Below are positions 53,635 through 61,783 of a stretch of DNA of 64,000 bases, in pieces. The notes beneath the pieces are model-generated. The model did not search any database and was not told the DNA's origin. It saw nothing but the letters and a program-made list of their open reading frames with translations. Origin of the DNA: Hyphobacterium sp. SN044 (lineage in GTDB: Bacteria > Pseudomonadota > Alphaproteobacteria > Caulobacterales > Maricaulaceae); the NCBI RefSeq assembly GCF_021864465.1, contig NZ_JAKKUV010000003.1, positions 62,001-126,000 of the forward strand. Direction: 5' to 3'. The position numbers and the translations under genes were made by a program. The stretch's first letter is position 1; the number at the start of each line of letters is the position of its first letter.

Positions 53635-55509
53635 ATGTCTGATACCGAACCGGCGAATACCGCCACTGGCGGGCTGGGTCCCGCCATGTCCCGCCTCGTG
53701 TCGCTGCTGACTTCGCCTGAGATGGCGCGGTGGCGGCCGCGCATGGCGTTTGCGCTGGTCCTGACCATTGTCTCGAAATTCTTTGCCGTCGGTGCGCCCG
53801 TTGCCTTCGGTGAAGGTGTCAACGCGATCACCGAACACGCGGCGGGCGTGACGGCGATGGCCTTTATCGCCGCCTTTCTGCTCTATGCCGGGGCGCGGTT
53901 CGCCAGTGTCGGGGCGCCGCAATGGCGCGACGCGATCTTCGCGCCGGTCAGCCAGGACGCGCAGCGCCTGATTGCCGTGCGCGCTTTCGGCCATGTCCAG
54001 CGCCTGTCGCTGAATTTCCACCAGACCAAGCGGACCGGGGCGCTGAACCGGATCATCGACCGCGGTGCGCAGGCGATCGACTTCCTGCTGCGTTTCCTGG
54101 TGTTCAATATCGGCCCGACGGTAATCGAGCTTTTGCTGGCTGCGGCGGTGATGGGTGTGGCCTATGGCTGGGAGTTCCCGGTCATCGCGGTGATCACGGT
54201 TGCGCTCTATGCCGCCGCAACCTTCTCGGTCACGGAATGGCGAGTGCGGCTGCGCCGGGAAATGAACGACGCCGACAACGAGGCGAGCGCCCGCGCTGTC
54301 GATGCGCTGATGAATTTCGAGACGGTCAAAAGCTTCGGCGCGGAAGCTCGCGAGACGGGCCGGTACGACGAGTCGATGCAGCGCTATGCCGACGCGGCCG
54401 CGAAATCCCAGAGTTCGCTGGCCCTGCTGAACGGGCTGCAGGCGCTCGTCATGAATCTGGGCCTTCTGGCGATGGCACTTGTCGCGGGCTGGAAGGCCTG
54501 GACCGGCGTGCTCCAGGCCGGCGATGTGGCTGCCGTCACCCTGATCCTGATGAATATCTACCAGCCACTGAACATTCTCGGTTGGGCCTACCGCGAAATC
54601 AAACAGTCCGCCGTCGACATGGAGCGGCTCTACGACACGCTCGACCTCCAGCCCGACGTGGCCGACGCAGACAACGCGCAGCCCTTGCAGGTGAAGGGCG
54701 GCGACGTGGCGTTCGAGAACGTCCATTTCAGTCATGCCGGCCGCGACCGCTCGGTCGACGGGGTCAGTTTCGAGATTCCGGCGGGCAGTTTCGTCGGCGT
54801 ATGCGGGCCGTCCGGAGCCGGCAAATCGACCATCCTGAAGCTGCTCTTCCGCTTCTACGATCCGGCCGAGGGTGCGATCCGGATCGACGGGCAGGACCTG
54901 AAGTCAGTCACGCAGGATTCCATACGCGGCGCGCTCGGCCTGGTGCCCCAGGAAGTGGTCCTGTTCAACGACACGCTGCGGATGAATGTGCTCTACGGCG
55001 ACCCGTCCGCTGACGAAGCGGCCATCTGGGACGCGCTCGACCGGGCGCATCTGGGCGCCTTCGTGCGCACCCTGCCGGACGGGCTCGACACGATGGTGGG
55101 CGAGCGCGGACTGAAACTGTCGGGCGGCGAGAAGCAACGCGTCGGCGTGGCGCGGGCCATCCTGAAGAATCCCGCCATCCTGGTGCTCGACGAGGCAACC
55201 TCAGCCCTCGATTCCGAGACCGAGCGCGAGGTCCAGCTGGCGCTCAACGAAGCTGCCAAGGGCCGGACGACGATCGCGGTGGCGCACCGCCTGTCGACGA
55301 TTGCAGGTGCGGACCGGATCCTTGTCATGGACAAGGGCCGGATCGCCGAGACCGGCACGCATGCCGAGCTGATCGCGCAGGGCGGGATCTATGCCGGCAT
55401 GTGGAAGCGCCAGATCGAGGCCGGTGAGCGCTATTCCAGCGCGACCGTAGTCACCTCGTCCGAGACGATGGTGACGGGCACTTCACCTCCACGCGCGACG
55501 ACCCGGTAA
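53635..55509 (+). CDS. Atm1/ABCB7-type ABC exporter (fused permease-ATPase)
   Basis: A 624-residue half-transporter with a six-helix membrane domain (about 30-340) and an ATPase domain (about 365-600): Walker A GPSGAGKST, signature LSGGEKQRVGVARAI, Walker B ILVLDEATSALDSE, H-loop AHRLST. The NFETVKSFGAE and YREIKQSAVDMERLY motifs are typical of Atm1/HMT1 exporters, which move glutathione-linked sulfur or metal-glutathione compounds. The C terminus carries about 20 extra residues (SSATVVTSSETMVTG...) encoded opposite the end of the VWA gene, giving a 79-base convergent overlap. Confidence 0.92.
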   Translation: MSDTEPANTATGGLGPAMSRLVSLLTSPEMARWRPRMAFALVLTIVSKFFAVGAPVAFGEGVNAITEHAAGVTAMAFIAAFLLYAGARFASVGAPQWRDAIFAPVSQDAQRLIAVRAFGHVQRLSLNFHQTKRTGALNRIIDRGAQAIDFLLRFLVFNIGPTVIELLLAAAVMGVAYGWEFPVIAVITVALYAAATFSVTEWRVRLRREMNDADNEASARAVDALMNFETVKSFGAEARETGRYDESMQRYADAAAKSQSSLALLNGLQALVMNLGLLAMALVAGWKAWTGVLQAGDVAAVTLILMNIYQPLNILGWAYREIKQSAVDMERLYDTLDLQPDVADADNAQPLQVKGGDVAFENVHFSHAGRDRSVDGVSFEIPAGSFVGVCGPSGAGKSTILKLLFRFYDPAEGAIRIDGQDLKSVTQDSIRGALGLVPQEVVLFNDTLRMNVLYGDPSADEAAIWDALDRAHLGAFVRTLPDGLDTMVGERGLKLSGGEKQRVGVARAILKNPAILVLDEATSALDSETEREVQLALNEAAKGRTTIAVAHRLSTIAGADRILVMDKGRIAETGTHAELIAQGGIYAGMWKRQIEAGERYSSATVVTSSETMVTGTSPPRATTR

Positions 55510-57296
55510 TCTCCCGTCGGCAAGGTGATCGGGTCGCTACCGGTTACGCCCGTCGCGATGGTCACGCCGTCCTCATCGAGAACCTCAAACCATGTCGCGA
55601 CCGCGCGGGTCATCGCTTCGCCCAGTCCTTCCGCGTCGGCGGCGCTGAAATAGCGGCCTCCGCCAGCGGTGGCCCAGCTTTCGAAGGTTCGCTCCAGGTC
55701 GGCGTCATCAATTGCAAAACCCACGATGTTGACGCGGACGCCCCGCACAACATTGCGCAGCGCCTGGATGGCGGCGGCCGGATCGCCATCGCAGGTCTCC
55801 TCGCCATCGGTCAGGACGATCAATACGCGTTGACCGGTAATGCCCTCGAGGTCTGACGGGACTCGTCGGATGGAATCGGCAATCGGTGTGCGGGCCAAAT
55901 TCATTGCATTGATGCCATCGATGGCGGCCGCCGCAGCGGACGGATCGAGCGGGCCGAGGGGGATTTCAAGATCGGTGCGGCAGGAGTCTGATTCCCTGTG
56001 TCCGAAGACGCGCAGGGCAAAGCCGGTGCCTTCCGGGATGGTGTCGGTGACCAGTTCGGTCAGGGTGGCTTTCGCAATCGCGATGCGGCGCTCGCCGCCG
56101 AGCCGCTGCAGCATTGAGCCGGACGCGTCGAGGATGATCTCGACGGCATCGCCCGAACCGAGCGCGACGCGGGCCTGCGTGACCACCAGCTGTCCCGGCG
56201 GGTTCGGGGCGGGGACGACGGTCAGCGGTTCGCGGTCCATCTCCTGACCGTTCCGGCTCTCATAGACCAGCGTGTAGTCGCCGACCTCGCCGGGGGCTTC
56301 GATCTCGACAGTGTCAATCATCGGATCGATGTAGGAATAGTCGTATTCTCTGCCGTCCGGACCGGCGACAAAGATGCGGTCGCCGCTGTTTCCATTGCCG
56401 TCCCAATACACGTTGAAGCGAAGCCCGGCCCAGGCTTCGCCCGGCCCGTCGATCTCGACGCTGGCCGCGACAATCTCGATCGGCGCACGGCCTATGATGC
56501 CGCCATTCGAGAAATAGATGACATCGAATTCGCCAAGGATTTCAGCGGCGGTCAGGGTGACACTGCCTTCGGTCCCGTCGACATAGACATAGCTGCCGAG
56601 ATCGCTGCGGCGGTTGCCGTCGCGGTCGGCAAAGGTGATGAGGTCGCCTGAATTGGCCGGACCTTCGAAAGCGACTTCGAACATGCCGCCGGCATGGATG
56701 CTGGAGAGGGCATCGAGCGTGGCGGTCACGCTGCCGACGGTAATGGGGTGACGGGCCAGGATGGTGGACCCCGTGACATAGACGATGTCGTAGTCGCCAG
56801 CGCCGGCGGGGGCGCGCAGATTGCGGCTGCCCTCGGTATCGGCGCCGACGTAGAAATAGCTGGTGCCGCGGACCAGTTCGCCGCCGCGTTCCGCCCAGGT
56901 GATGTTGTCGGAGCGGCTCGCCGGACCGGTCCAGCTGAGCTCGAAGTCCTCGCCGGCTGCAGCGGTGTCCGGAGCGCTCAGGCTCGCTTCGGCCATCATG
57001 ACGGTGAGCGGCGAGGTCGCCCGGTCCTCGTTTCCGATCGACAGGACGAGGAGATAGCCGCCCGGGGCTTCGGGCGCTTCGATCGTCTGGGGATTGTTCT
57101 GGGTGTAGGCATAGCTGGCGCGGCGGCCGCCCGCCTCGGGCCGGATTTCGAGGATCCCGCTCTCGCCTTCGGGCGCGGTCCAGCTGACCTCAACCCCTTG
57201 ACGGATATGCGCCTCTGACGGTGCGTCGAGCGCGTAGTCCTGCGCGAATGCGACAGGTGCAGCGGCGAATACCGCAGCAATGAAAACAGCCCGCAT
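55431..57296 (-). CDS. Exported von Willebrand factor A-domain protein with four beta-sandwich repeats
   Basis: A 621-residue secreted protein: signal peptide (about 1-18, ending AFA), four related modules of about 85 residues (about 20-365; each with a W-T/E-G-P or W-D-G core, then a Y-Y or SY-Y strand, ending LTVM/ITV/IEI/LTVV), then a VWA domain (about 378-560) with the MIDAS motif DASGS and TDGEE, and a small C-terminal domain. VWA domains bind metal and protein partners. The ribosome site is buried in an 11-bp hairpin just upstream. It overlaps the convergent exporter gene by 79 bases. Partner and role unknown. Confidence 0.88.
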   Translation of the reverse strand: MRAVFIAAVFAAAPVAFAQDYALDAPSEAHIRQGVEVSWTAPEGESGILEIRPEAGGRRASYAYTQNNPQTIEAPEAPGGYLLVLSIGNEDRATSPLTVMMAEASLSAPDTAAAGEDFELSWTGPASRSDNITWAERGGELVRGTSYFYVGADTEGSRNLRAPAGAGDYDIVYVTGSTILARHPITVGSVTATLDALSSIHAGGMFEVAFEGPANSGDLITFADRDGNRRSDLGSYVYVDGTEGSVTLTAAEILGEFDVIYFSNGGIIGRAPIEIVAASVEIDGPGEAWAGLRFNVYWDGNGNSGDRIFVAGPDGREYDYSYIDPMIDTVEIEAPGEVGDYTLVYESRNGQEMDREPLTVVPAPNPPGQLVVTQARVALGSGDAVEIILDASGSMLQRLGGERRIAIAKATLTELVTDTIPEGTGFALRVFGHRESDSCRTDLEIPLGPLDPSAAAAAIDGINAMNLARTPIADSIRRVPSDLEGITGQRVLIVLTDGEETCDGDPAAAIQALRNVVRGVRVNIVGFAIDDADLERTFESWATAGGGRYFSAADAEGLGEAMTRAVATWFEVLDEDGVTIATGVTGSDPITLPTGDYRVVARGGEVPVTIVSDEVTTVALE

Positions 57297-57302
57297 GGCG
57301 AT

Positions 57303-57335
57303 CTCCCCTATTCCCTTTTCTGGAGAATAGGGGAG
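57303..57335 (-). promoter_or_regulatory. Hairpin sequestering the VWA gene ribosome-binding site
   Basis: A perfect 11-bp inverted repeat: CTCCCCTATTC (57303-57313 on plus) and GAATAGGGGAG (57325-57335), loop 11 bases. In the minus-strand mRNA the 3' arm contains AGGGGAG, the Shine-Dalgarno, six bases before the ATG at 57296. No T-run follows, so it is not an intrinsic terminator. It could be a translational switch (thermometer-like or protein-bound) or a DNA operator. Confidence 0.7.
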
Positions 57336-57359
57336 GTGCCGGGTGTGCCCTAACGTATT

Positions 57360-58415
57360 CTAATACACTTGAATTTCAGGTTGCCCTTCAACCACTTCGC
57401 CGATCACACAAGCCGCATCGTGGCCATGGCGACGGAAGGTTTCGAGGACGGCATCGACCCCCGCAGGCGCAACGGAGACCAGAAGCCCGCCGCTGGTCTG
57501 CGGGTCGGTCAGAAGGTCACGTTCATGGTCCGGCAGGTCTGCGGGGAGGCTGACGAAGCTGGACACCGCTTTCCAGTTCCGGCCCGAGGCCCCTGTTTTC
57601 ACGCCTTTTTCAGCCAGTGCCCGCGCGCCATCGAAGACGGGCAGGGCGGCGCGATCGATCCGGGCGGCGACGCCGCTGGCGGCGCAGATTTCCTTCAGAT
57701 GGCCCAGCAGGCCGAAGCCCGTGACGTCGGTCAGGGCGTGGACAGAGTCCAGCTCGGCCAGGTCCGGGCCGGGCGTGTTCAGCCGCGTGGTGGAGTCCAC
57801 CATCTCCTTGTAATCACTGTCGGAAAGCAGGCCGCGTTTCATCGCGGCGGAATAGACGCCGATGCCGAGCGGCTTGCCGAGGACGAGGATATCGCCCGGT
57901 TTCGCCATCGCATTGGTGCGGATTTTTTCCGGTGCGGCCAGTCCCAGTGCGACGAGTCCATAGAAGGGTTCGGCGCAGTCGATGGAATGGCCACCCGCGA
58001 TCGGTGCACCGGCGGTTTCCGCAACGTTTTGACCGCCTTCGAGTATACGCCTGATCTGATCGGCGGGGATGACATCGACCGGCATGCCGAGCAGAGCGAG
58101 GCAGAAGATCGGCTTCGCGCCCATGGCATAGACGTCGGAAAGCGCATTGGTTGCGGCGATCCGTCCGAATTCGAACGGGTCGTCGACGACCGGCGCGAAG
58201 AAGTCCGTGGTCGCGACCAGCGCGGATTTCCCGTCGATCACCCAGACCGCGGCATCGTCCCGCGTCGAGGCATCGACCAGCAGATTTGCGGGGACAAGCG
58301 CCTTCGCACCGGATGTGCCCAGCAACCCGTCCAGCACCGCCGGATCGAGCTTGCAGCCGCAGCCGCCGCCGCGGGCGAGCGAGGTGAGGCGGGGTGGGGA
58401 TATCGGGTCGGTCAT
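57360..58415 (-). CDS. selD: Selenide, water dikinase
   Basis: A 351-residue enzyme that makes selenophosphate from selenide and ATP. The N-terminal catalytic loop reads GGGCGCK, with Cys19 and Lys22 equivalent to E. coli Cys17 and Lys20 (a normal Cys, not selenocysteine). ATP-binding Asp residues lie in TRDDAAVW and TTDFFAP, and AIAGGHSID-type glycine/His residues follow. It is divergent from mnmH with 55 bases between starts, so its product is probably used for tRNA selenouridine. selA and selB are not in the window. Confidence 0.95.
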   Translation of the reverse strand: MTDPISPPRLTSLARGGGCGCKLDPAVLDGLLGTSGAKALVPANLLVDASTRDDAAVWVIDGKSALVATTDFFAPVVDDPFEFGRIAATNALSDVYAMGAKPIFCLALLGMPVDVIPADQIRRILEGGQNVAETAGAPIAGGHSIDCAEPFYGLVALGLAAPEKIRTNAMAKPGDILVLGKPLGIGVYSAAMKRGLLSDSDYKEMVDSTTRLNTPGPDLAELDSVHALTDVTGFGLLGHLKEICAASGVAARIDRAALPVFDGARALAEKGVKTGASGRNWKAVSSFVSLPADLPDHERDLLTDPQTSGGLLVSVAPAGVDAVLETFRRHGHDAACVIGEVVEGQPEIQVY

Positions 58416-58470
58416 GGGATCACCGTTTGGCGGGCGCGACGGCGCGGCCGGGCTTTGCTATTGAGCGCGC

Positions 58471-59529
58471 ATGGGCCGCTACCAGCACACCGAAGACCTG
58501 TCGCCGCAAGGGCTTCAATCCTTTTCCGCCATCATAGATGTGCGCTCCCCGGCTGAATACGCCGAGGACCATCTGCCCGGGGCGATCAATCTCCCGGTCC
58601 TCGATGACGGGGAAAGGGCGGAGATCGGGACGATCTACAAACAGGTTTCGCCCTTCGAGGCGCGGCGGCTCGGCGCGGCAATGGTCTCGCGCAACATTGC
58701 CCGGCACCTCGAAACCGCGCTGGCCGGCTATCCCCGCGAATTCCGGCCGCTGATCTATTGCTGGCGCGGGGGGATGCGCTCGCGCTCGATGGCGCTTGTC
58801 CTCCAGGATGTCGGCTGGCAGTCGACCGTCGTGAAGGGGGGATATCGTCACTGGCGCCAGCAGGTGACGGCTGCATTATCGGATGATGATCGCGATCTTT
58901 TCCGCATCATCATCATCGACGGCCAGACCGGCAGCGCGAAGACGCAAGTGCTTCAGGCGATGAGAAAAAAGGGCGCGCAGGCGCTCGATCTGGAAGATCT
59001 CGCGAAACATCGTGGTTCGATCTTCGGTGATCTTCCTCATCGTCCCCAACCGAGTCAGAAGCGGTTCGAGTCGCTCCTGTGGGAAAAATTGCGGGATATG
59101 GACCCGGATATCCCCGTCTTCGTCGAGGCGGAATCCTCCCGGCTCGGAAACCGGACCATTCCGGTCCGCCTCTGGAATTCGATGAAGGCGGCGCCGCGGA
59201 TCGTGGTTGCGGCTCCGGCTGCGGTGCGCGCCCGGCATCTGCTCGCGACCTATCCGGACATTGCGGAGAATCGCGATCGCCTGATGGCGGCGATCGACGG
59301 GCTCGCGCCCTTCCACCCGAAAACCGACATCGCGCAGTGGCGGGCGTGGGCCGAGGCCGCTGACTTCGAACCGCTCGCCGTCGCCTTGATCGAGGCGCAT
59401 TACGACCCGGCCTATGACCGGGCGCGTGAGCGCCACGGCCAGGCGCTGATGGCGACGGTCGAGACCGAGCTTCTCGATGCTGCCGCGATCGACGCGCTGG
59501 CGGAGCGGGTAATGGCGGCCGGGCGCTGA
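58471..59529 (+). CDS. mnmH: tRNA 2-selenouridine synthase
   Basis: A 352-residue enzyme (SelU/YbbB) that converts 2-thiouridine at tRNA position 34 to 2-selenouridine using selenophosphate. The N-terminal rhodanese domain carries the essential Cys97 (IYCWRGGMRS), the same position as in E. coli. The C-terminal P-loop domain has DGQTGSAKTQVL (about 151-162). Divergent from selD, forming a two-gene selenium-modification unit. ATG at 58471 matches the family start. Confidence 0.95.
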   Translation: MGRYQHTEDLSPQGLQSFSAIIDVRSPAEYAEDHLPGAINLPVLDDGERAEIGTIYKQVSPFEARRLGAAMVSRNIARHLETALAGYPREFRPLIYCWRGGMRSRSMALVLQDVGWQSTVVKGGYRHWRQQVTAALSDDDRDLFRIIIIDGQTGSAKTQVLQAMRKKGAQALDLEDLAKHRGSIFGDLPHRPQPSQKRFESLLWEKLRDMDPDIPVFVEAESSRLGNRTIPVRLWNSMKAAPRIVVAAPAAVRARHLLATYPDIAENRDRLMAAIDGLAPFHPKTDIAQWRAWAEAADFEPLAVALIEAHYDPAYDRARERHGQALMATVETELLDAAAIDALAERVMAAGR

Positions 59530-59537
59530 CCTTCGCC

Positions 59538-60176
59538 TCAGGAGGCGATCTCGATCATCACCTCGTTGCGGCGGAAGGGTGTCGGGACCCAGGGCGGGTC
59601 GTAGCGCGCATAGACAGGTTCGCCGACGATTTCGTAGCCCTCACGCGCGAGGAAATCGGTCAGCTCGCCGGTCATCTCCTCGAAGCGGGCCATGTCCGGC
59701 CCGCCGGAAAAGCGGATCGCGGCCATGCGGCGCGCCGGCATCTCGCTCAGCGTGACCCGCGGATCGTCGGGCACGGGCAGGCTCTCCATCGTCCATTCCG
59801 GCGGCATGACGAAGGCGACTCGCCATTGTCCGCCCTCGCCGCGGGTTTGCGTCACGGGCGTGGTCATGGCGATCTCTTCCGACCGGGTCTGGATGACCGG
59901 CGAGGTCATCGCGATCTCGTCGCTGCCCTGCGACTGGCGGCTGGTATTCGCGCCGAAGATATAGCCGGCGAGCGGGCGGAAACCCGAATTGCCCGCCCCG
60001 GCCATCGAGCCGGAAACCTCCACCTCGGCGAGGATCATCGGCGCATAGTCGCGGATCTCGATCGGACCTTCGGTGCGGACCACGGTGTGCGGCGGCTCGT
60101 CGGCGGCGCGCGCCTCGGAGAACGGGACGAAGGCGGTGAGGGCGGCGGCGAGGGCAAGCGGTCTGACGAAGGGCAT
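59538..60176 (-). CDS. SOUL-family haem-binding protein, exported
   Basis: A 212-residue protein: signal peptide (about 1-24, ending ARAAD), then a SOUL domain. Two consecutive copies of the EIAMTxPVxQTR element (about residues 99-125) are the family hallmark. Haem or porphyrin binding is known for animal members and proposed for bacterial ones. The ATG at 60176 follows AGGAGACCGCGCC and gives the signal peptide; longer frames are not supported. It converges on mnmH. Confidence 0.88.
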   Translation of the reverse strand: MPFVRPLALAAALTAFVPFSEARAADEPPHTVVRTEGPIEIRDYAPMILAEVEVSGSMAGAGNSGFRPLAGYIFGANTSRQSQGSDEIAMTSPVIQTRSEEIAMTTPVTQTRGEGGQWRVAFVMPPEWTMESLPVPDDPRVTLSEMPARRMAAIRFSGGPDMARFEEMTGELTDFLAREGYEIVGEPVYARYDPPWVPTPFRRNEVMIEIAS

Positions 60177-60336
60177 GGCGCGGTCTCCTGAACTGAGGAG
60201 GTATACGCAAGCGAAGGCCCGCCGGATGTGCGGGCACGGCGGATCGCACAAAGGCAATCGTTCGTTTCCGCCGCATCCGGCTGATTTCGTGCTAGTTTGC
60301 CGCCGGGACTTCCAATCACGCACCCAGGAAGCAGAA

Positions 60337-60807
60337 ATGCGTTACGCCATATTGATTTGCGCCTTCTCATTCATTGCCGCGTCAGAGGCATCGGCCCGGT
60401 CACAGGATGCGGACGGATGGACCTATCTGGAGTGCAACTGGACGCGCACGGCGTATCAGGATGTCGACGGTGAACGGTCGACTGCGGACGAATTGAGCGG
60501 GCGTGTCATCCTCGCCTTCAATGAACGCGCGGTGCATTTTTTCATGCTCGATAACCGTCAATGGTCGCCGGATCTATGCTCACCCCGCACCGCCGATGAC
60601 ACGGCGCGTTGCCTGATCGAAGCGACGGGCGTCCGCGCGGAATGGACGACGCAGGACTGGGCGGAGAGCCGCTACCTCACCGAAATCGATCTGGCGTCGA
60701 TGCGGTATTCCCATGCGTGGGACTATGCCGACAGTGCGGCCTTCAGCGGGGGCATGCGCTGGGCCGGACCGTGTACGCCCACGACCGACCCCACTCCGGA
60801 CGAGTGA
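60337..60807 (+). CDS. Small exported protein of unknown function
   Basis: A 156-residue protein with a signal peptide (about 1-21, ending ASARS) and four Cys in the mature part (LECNW, LCSPRT, ARCLIE, GPCTP), likely two disulfides. Trp-rich, mostly beta predicted. No family is recognised. AGGAAGCAGAA precedes the ATG at 60337. It lies alone between the SOUL gene (divergent) and tRNA-Asn (convergent). Confidence 0.7.
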   Translation: MRYAILICAFSFIAASEASARSQDADGWTYLECNWTRTAYQDVDGERSTADELSGRVILAFNERAVHFFMLDNRQWSPDLCSPRTADDTARCLIEATGVRAEWTTQDWAESRYLTEIDLASMRYSHAWDYADSAAFSGGMRWAGPCTPTTDPTPDE

Positions 60808-60832
60808 GCCGCGACATCATCGTGTTGGAAAA

Positions 60833-60908
60833 TGGCTCCCCGGGCCGGACTCGAACCAGCGACCGATCGGTTAACAGCCGATTGCTCTACCAACTGAGCT
60901 ACCGGGGA
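60833..60908 (-). tRNA. tRNA-Asn (GTT anticodon)
   Basis: A 76-base cloverleaf with encoded CCA: acceptor stem TCCCCGG/CCGGGGA, anticodon loop CTGTTAA (GTT), T arm GGTTCGAGTCC. Minus strand, convergent with the gene ending at 60807. Confidence 0.96.
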
Positions 60909-60947
60909 ACACGGATCCCGAAGCGGCAGCGCGCTCGGGAGCGGGGG

Positions 60948-60976
60948 CTATAGCAGAGGTAAAAACCGCCTGCCAA
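60948..60976 (-). promoter_or_regulatory. Promoter of tRNA-Asn
   Basis: On the minus strand: TTGGCA (-35, 60971-60976), 17-base spacer, CTATAG (-10, 60948-60953), 39 bases before the tRNA 5' end. Confidence 0.6.
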
Positions 60977-61022
60977 GCCTCAAATCACACTTGGCGGCGC
61001 AGGCTTGCCCGCAAAGAAAAAC

Positions 61023-61044
61023 GGGGACCCTGAAAAGGGCCCCC
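61023..61044 (-). terminator. Possible weak hairpin with minus-strand T-run
   Basis: GGGGACCC-TGAAAA-GGGCCCCC forms an eight-pair stem with one internal mismatch. On the minus strand it is followed by CGTTTTT (opposite 61016-61022), as in an intrinsic terminator. No minus-strand gene ends here, so it might mark a small unannotated transcript or insulate tRNA-Asn. The 287 bases between tRNA-Asn and the next gene contain otherwise only the tRNA promoter and the CtrA-like boxes. Confidence 0.3.
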
Positions 61045-61092
61045 GGAAAGGCATTGGGTGGATGGTGGGGTGTCTTCACGAGAAGACACTGG

Positions 61093-61126
61093 TAAATTGC
61101 CCATTAAGGGTAAACATGGCGTTAAC
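61093..61126 (+). promoter_or_regulatory. Tandem CtrA-like boxes upstream of the Mpo1-like gene
   Basis: Two direct repeats of GGTAAA-N7-TTAA: TAAA-TTGCCCA-TTAA (61093-61107) and TAAA-CATGGCG-TTAAC (61111-61126), with starts 18 bases apart. Each differs from TTAA-N7-TTAA at one base. They lie about 70-100 bases before the start of the next gene. Confidence 0.45.
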
Positions 61127-61195
61127 GCCCTCCGGGAAATCGGGAAAAGGATTCACCGGTGTTGACGCATCCTTACCTTCAGGGAGGCCAAACCC

Positions 61196-61555
61196 ATGGC
61201 AAGACTCGCGAATTACACCGAATTCTGGCCGCACTATCTGCGTGAGCATGCGCGGCCGGCGACGCGCACCTATCACTATATCGGCTCGGTCATTGCGATC
61301 GGCGCGCTGATTTTCGCGCTGGCGACGCAGACCTGGTGGGCGCTGATTCTGGTGCCGGTCTCGGGCTATTTCTTCGCCTGGATGAGCCACGCCTTTGTGG
61401 AGCGCAACAAGCCGGCGACCTTCACGCATCCCCTGTGGTCGCTGATCAGCGACTACCGCATGCTGTGGTGCGCGATCACCGGGACGCTGCCCGAGGAACT
61501 CAAGAAAGCCGGCGTCACGCCGTCCGCCGAGGCGGAAGCGACTCACTCGTCCTGA
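61196..61555 (+). CDS. DUF962/Mpo1-like membrane protein
   Basis: A 119-residue protein with three to four hydrophobic segments and the DUF962 signature: the N-terminal EFWPHYLREHARPATRTYHYIG and the central HAFVERNKPATFTHPLWS, which contain the conserved His residues. Yeast Mpo1 is an Fe(II) dioxygenase that alpha-oxidises 2-hydroxy fatty acids; the bacterial role is not established. AGGGAGGCC precedes the ATG. Tandem CtrA-like boxes lie upstream. Confidence 0.88.
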   Translation: MARLANYTEFWPHYLREHARPATRTYHYIGSVIAIGALIFALATQTWWALILVPVSGYFFAWMSHAFVERNKPATFTHPLWSLISDYRMLWCAITGTLPEELKKAGVTPSAEAEATHSS

Positions 61556-61569
61556 GGAAGGGGTGGGGT

Positions 61570-61643
61570 TGGAGGCTCCGCCCGGAATCGAACCGGGGTA
61601 CAAGGATTTGCAGTCCTCTGCGTCACCACTCCGCCACGGAGCC
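61570..61643 (-). tRNA. tRNA-Cys (GCA anticodon)
   Basis: A 74-base cloverleaf with encoded CCA: acceptor stem GGCTCCG/CGGAGCC, discriminator U, anticodon loop CTGCAAA (GCA), T arm GGTTCGATTCC. Minus strand. Confidence 0.96.
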
Positions 61644-61660
61644 ACCGATGCGGGAGGCGT

Positions 61661-61689
61661 GTTCTAACGGACGCCGCGCGGCGCTGCAA
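61661..61689 (-). promoter_or_regulatory. Promoter of tRNA-Cys
   Basis: On the minus strand: TTGCAG (-35, 61684-61689), 17-base spacer, TAGAAC (-10, 61661-61666), 17 bases before the tRNA 5' end. Confidence 0.55.
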
Positions 61690-61719
61690 TGCGTCCCCGC
61701 ATAGCAGCGGACGGAGAGG

Positions 61720-61747
61720 TTGCGGGCGCGTTCCCGCGGGGTATACA
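61720..61747 (+). promoter_or_regulatory. Candidate promoter for the Pcm-family gene
   Basis: TTGCGG (61720-61725), 16-base spacer, TATACA (61742-61747), 36 bases before the GTG start at 61784. Confidence 0.5.
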
Positions 61748-61783
61748 AGCGCCTCGCATTCATTCTTGCGGAGGGCTGAGGCC

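Noticed and set aside
59850-59935. Repeated EIAMTxPVxQTR element in the SOUL protein as a possible recent tandem duplication
   Set aside because: Doubling of the IAMTxPV element is typical of bacterial SOUL-family proteins, so it is not a new event.
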